A DNA stretch of 64,000 nucleotides, from positions 2,790,001-2,854,000 of the forward strand of contig OZ246975.1 of the NCBI GenBank assembly GCA_965232485.1, in the 5' to 3' direction. The DNA is from VXPQ01 sp965232485 (GTDB lineage Bacteria > Bacteroidota > Rhodothermia > Rhodothermales > VXPQ01). The position numbers were made by a program, and so were the translations under genes. Under the pieces are notes generated by a model, which did not search any database, was not told the DNA's origin, and worked only from the letters and a program-made list of their open reading frames with translations. Positions 61,562 through 64,000 of the stretch are shown here, in pieces (within the stretch, counting starts at the first letter, position 1; the number at the start of each line of letters is the position of its first letter).

Positions 61562-63529
61562 TCATATCACGCGATCCGTACCCCCGTCAATAGGTACCTG
61601 GGCGCCCGTAGTGGCCCGAAACGCGTCGCCCGCCATGACGGAAATGAGGCGCCCCACGTCCGCCGCCCGTATTTCCGTATTCAGAAGATTTTTGGTTTTG
61701 TATTCCCCCACCGTCATGCCGTAGCGCTTCGCCGAGCGTTCGAGGGCTTCGTCGGTCCATAACCCGGTGTCGAAGACAGCGTCCGGGTGCACGACATTGA
61801 CGCGCACGCCGTCCGGGGCCAGTTCCAGCGCCGCCACGCGAGCCAACTGGGTTACGCCCGCCTTGCTGACCGAATAGGCCCCCGCTCCGGGGCCGGGCGC
61901 GGCGTAATTCCGCGATCCGACCACGACAATGGAGGGACTAATCCCCAGTTTCAGGTAAGGGATGGCTATGCGCATGAACCGCTGGGTGGCCGTCAGGTTG
62001 ATGGCCAGCATCCGGTCCCATGCGGCGGCGTCCTGCTCCTCGATGCGTTCCCCCGACCGGAAAATCCCCGCATTGCACACGATAATGTCCAGCCCCCCGA
62101 ACGTAGCGATCACGCGCTCCACCGCCGCCCTCACCGCGCTTTCGTCGGTTACGTCGCACGCAATGCCGGTCACGCCCTCCAGCGCATCGACCACGCCGGG
62201 ATGGACGTCTATCCCCGCCACGGCGGCCCCGTCCCGGGCCAGCGTTTCGCAGGTCGCCTTGCCGATGCCGCCGTATGCGCCCGTAACGAGGGCGATCTTT
62301 CCCTGATGCTCCTTCGGCGCGCCCCGTTTGCCCAGTTTCGCCTGTTCGAGGGACCAGTATTCCACATCGAAAATCTCCTGTTCGGACAAGGCGCGCCATC
62401 CGCCGAGGGATTCGCCCGTCTGAATGGCTTGCCGGGTGTGCCGCGCAATGTCGCTCGCGATCCCGCATTCCCGGACGCTGCTTCCGAAAGCAATGCATCC
62501 GCTTTCCTTCCATACGGCCATGCGCGGCGCGGGGTCGAGCATCCGGAGGCCCTCTGTTTTATGGGCTTCGTAATACGCCGCGTAGTCCTTTGCGAACGCA
62601 GTTACTTCGGGCACGTCTTCCTCCGGTCGTTTGGATATGACGACGGGGATGCGTTTGCCCCGGAGCACATGATCCGGCGTAAGCGGCCCCCGCGTAGCGA
62701 TGTCGTCCACATCCTTGCGGCTTGCGAAGCCCTGCGCGCTGCCGGACCGGTCCAGCATGGCCAGCTGCGCTGCGCCGCGCGCACGGGATACCGCCCGCCG
62801 TATCCGCGCCAGATCGAGCAGGTCCACGTCGCGTCGCGCTTCGGGATGCTCCGTCTGCCCATGTTCGGCGAGGTACGCTTCGGCGCGGCTCGCCAGTTCG
62901 ATCATGTTCTCGTAGGATGTTCGGGCGTCGTCGCCCCACGTGAATATGCCGTGATGCATGAGGATGACGCCCTTGTACCGGCCGAGGTCTACGCCCCGGA
63001 TCGCTTCGTATACTTGCCTGGCGAGGATGAAGCCGGGCATCACGTACGGCAGGACCAGGCAGTCGGGGCAAACCTCCTGCATGATGGCTTTCCCCCGCGG
63101 ATTGTTCGTGAGGGTGACCATGGCGTCGGCATGGGTATGGTCTACGAACCTGGCCGGAAGAATGGCGTGCAGGATGGCCTCCACCGAGGGGGACGGGCTG
63201 GACGAATCCAGCATGAACGAACGCAATTGCCGCGTCATTTCCTCGTCGGACAAGGTTTCGAGATCGGCCAGCCACTTCGTTTCCGCAAGGCGCAGCGCAG
63301 GGAAGCCGGGTTTTTCGATGGTTTGCAGATTCCATCCGCTGCCCTTGACGTACAGCACGTCTATGTCGTTTCCGAACAAATCCTGCGCGACGGCCTTGAC
63401 CGACGTGTTGCCGCCGCCGTGCATGACAAGGTATTCTTCCGATCCGAGGAGGCGCGAGGTATAGACCCGCATCCCCAGATCGTCCCCGGCGAAGGCTTCC
63501 GCCTCCCGGTCGTTCCACAAACTGCGCAT
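61562..63529 (-). CDS. Bifunctional class II aldolase / short-chain dehydrogenase (RhaD-type fusion)
   Basis: A 655-residue fusion. The N-terminal class II aldolase domain (about 20-380) has HGGGNTSVK, VKGSGWNLQTIEKPGF, zinc motif FVDHTHADAMV and ILMHHGIFTWGDDART. The C-terminal SDR domain (about 415-655) has LVTGAYGGIGKATCETLARD, IVCNAGIFRSGE and catalytic YSVSKAG. Such fusions cleave rhamnulose 1-phosphate and oxidise lactaldehyde, or act on related deoxysugars. It lies 26 bp after the UPF0261 gene on the same strand. No rhamnose isomerase or kinase is in the window. Confidence 0.93.
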   Translation of the reverse strand: MRSLWNDREAEAFAGDDLGMRVYTSRLLGSEEYLVMHGGGNTSVKAVAQDLFGNDIDVLYVKGSGWNLQTIEKPGFPALRLAETKWLADLETLSDEEMTRQLRSFMLDSSSPSPSVEAILHAILPARFVDHTHADAMVTLTNNPRGKAIMQEVCPDCLVLPYVMPGFILARQVYEAIRGVDLGRYKGVILMHHGIFTWGDDARTSYENMIELASRAEAYLAEHGQTEHPEARRDVDLLDLARIRRAVSRARGAAQLAMLDRSGSAQGFASRKDVDDIATRGPLTPDHVLRGKRIPVVISKRPEEDVPEVTAFAKDYAAYYEAHKTEGLRMLDPAPRMAVWKESGCIAFGSSVRECGIASDIARHTRQAIQTGESLGGWRALSEQEIFDVEYWSLEQAKLGKRGAPKEHQGKIALVTGAYGGIGKATCETLARDGAAVAGIDVHPGVVDALEGVTGIACDVTDESAVRAAVERVIATFGGLDIIVCNAGIFRSGERIEEQDAAAWDRMLAINLTATQRFMRIAIPYLKLGISPSIVVVGSRNYAAPGPGAGAYSVSKAGVTQLARVAALELAPDGVRVNVVHPDAVFDTGLWTDEALERSAKRYGMTVGEYKTKNLLNTEIRAADVGRLISVMAGDAFRATTGAQVPIDGGTDRVI

Positions 63530-63555
63530 AATGCTTTTGTTGCTTGCTTAGGGTT

Positions 63556-64000
63556 CTATTGTTCGATCAGCTGGACAAGCGTTCGCACGGCTTCCTCGAC
63601 GAAGGCCGGGTCTTCTGCGCCATAGTCCAGCTCCCTGAGTTCGACGGAGGCGGGCATGGCGCTGCGGAGGGCATCGAAGAACGCGGCGTCGCTTTCCTTG
63701 TTTTCAAGTGGTCCTCCGGGGACGGAATACCGGCTCACGCCTTTCAGGGGCAGCATAAAGACGGTCTTTTGCTTGCTGTGGGCCAGGCGGCGGGTGATTT
63801 CCTCCGCCACCTTGCGAATTTCGTCCGGCCCGAGGCGGGGAGCGAACACGACCGGACTGTGGAAAACGTAGGCGTGGCGCTTCCAGGCTTCCGGCGCCTC
63901 GTTGGGCGTGTGCAGGAGCAGCCCGATGTGTTCCGCGCCGCCGGGACATATCACTTGCGGCAAACCCAGTTTGCCGGCTACGGTCAGGCGTTCGGGGTCG
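63556..64000 (-). CDS. Tm-1-like ATP-binding / UPF0261 family protein, partial
   Basis: The C-terminal 147 codons of a gene that runs off the right edge. Visible phrases are RLTVAGKLGLPQVICPGGAE, VFAPRLGPDEIRKVAEEITR, TVFMLPLKGVSRYSVPGGPL and EAVRTLVQLIEQ, the end of the Tm-1-like ATP-binding (UPF0261) family. Function in bacteria is poorly known. It precedes the aldolase/dehydrogenase gene by 26 bp and is probably in the same operon. A TTG at 63963 can be read as a start, but the frame is open to the edge and the upstream residues fit the family. Confidence 0.85.
   Translation of the reverse strand, partial: DPERLTVAGKLGLPQVICPGGAEHIGLLLHTPNEAPEAWKRHAYVFHSPVVFAPRLGPDEIRKVAEEITRRLAHSKQKTVFMLPLKGVSRYSVPGGPLENKESDAAFFDALRSAMPASVELRELDYGAEDPAFVEEAVRTLVQLIEQ

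Overview
The window is GC-rich, gene-dense DNA from a Gram-negative bacterium. Several traits point to the Bacteroidota/Rhodothermota side, most likely a marine Rhodothermaceae-like lineage. These are many lipobox lipoproteins, a choice-of-anchor-B type protein with a GNYPNPFNPET-type C-terminal module, two sulfatases, a DUF1080 lipoprotein, a Tat-exported Gfo/Idh/MocA oxidoreductase, a secreted DPP-IV-like peptidase and a fused E1alpha/beta dehydrogenase. The taxonomic call is inference from gene content; no rRNA or other decisive marker is present.

Layout. 1-2133 (minus strand): a restriction-modification locus with two C5-cytosine methyltransferases and the first 44 codons of a translationally coupled gene, probably the nuclease, cut by the left edge. 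2396-8777: a small lipoprotein, then a tightly packed sugar/sugar-acid set (SIS protein, ROK kinase, exported amidohydrolase, lactonase-type propeller) and a TolB-like lipoprotein. 8759-11622 (minus): infA, gamma-glutamyltransferase lipoprotein and DUF547 protein. 11973-16697: choice-of-anchor-B protein, sulfatase and serine hydrolase. 16798-26560: solute-binding lipoprotein, Gfo/Idh/MocA oxidoreductase, PIG-L deacetylase, second sulfatase, a complete TRAP transporter (dctPQM) and a DUF1080 lipoprotein. 26736-31962: NSS transporter, nucleoside hydrolase, TPR lipoprotein and a Cys/Met-metabolism PLP enzyme. 32141-39751: one 2,536-residue exported protein built from about 19 Ig-like repeats. 40164-44642 (minus): response regulator, histidine kinase and fused E1 dehydrogenase. 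44759-55663: housekeeping genes (alr, DPP-IV-like peptidase, dihydroorotase, ddl, DHH phosphoesterase, leucyl aminopeptidase, pdxA, ftsE-like). 56170-60201: AGCS symporter, NhaC-type antiporter and cupin, all overlapping. 60355-61513: a decayed islet (frameshifted DUF4258 gene, DUF2283 gene, DprA-like fragment, IS3-family remnant). 61562-64000 (minus): a Tm-1-like/UPF0261 protein (partial) and a bifunctional aldolase/dehydrogenase.

Two kinds of signal are not explained by the genes. First, a dispersed intergenic element of about 150-165 bp, with imperfect inverted ends (GGATGCGCTGATNA type) and a conserved internal frame, occurs in four near-full-length copies and at least four partial copies. 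Second, short AT-centred palindromes or direct repeats lie beside these elements. The best is an array of five 19-bp palindromes at 55681-55834 spaced 31, 31, 42 and 31 bp, i.e. near whole helical turns. These, and the giant Ig-repeat protein, are the most interesting content of the window.
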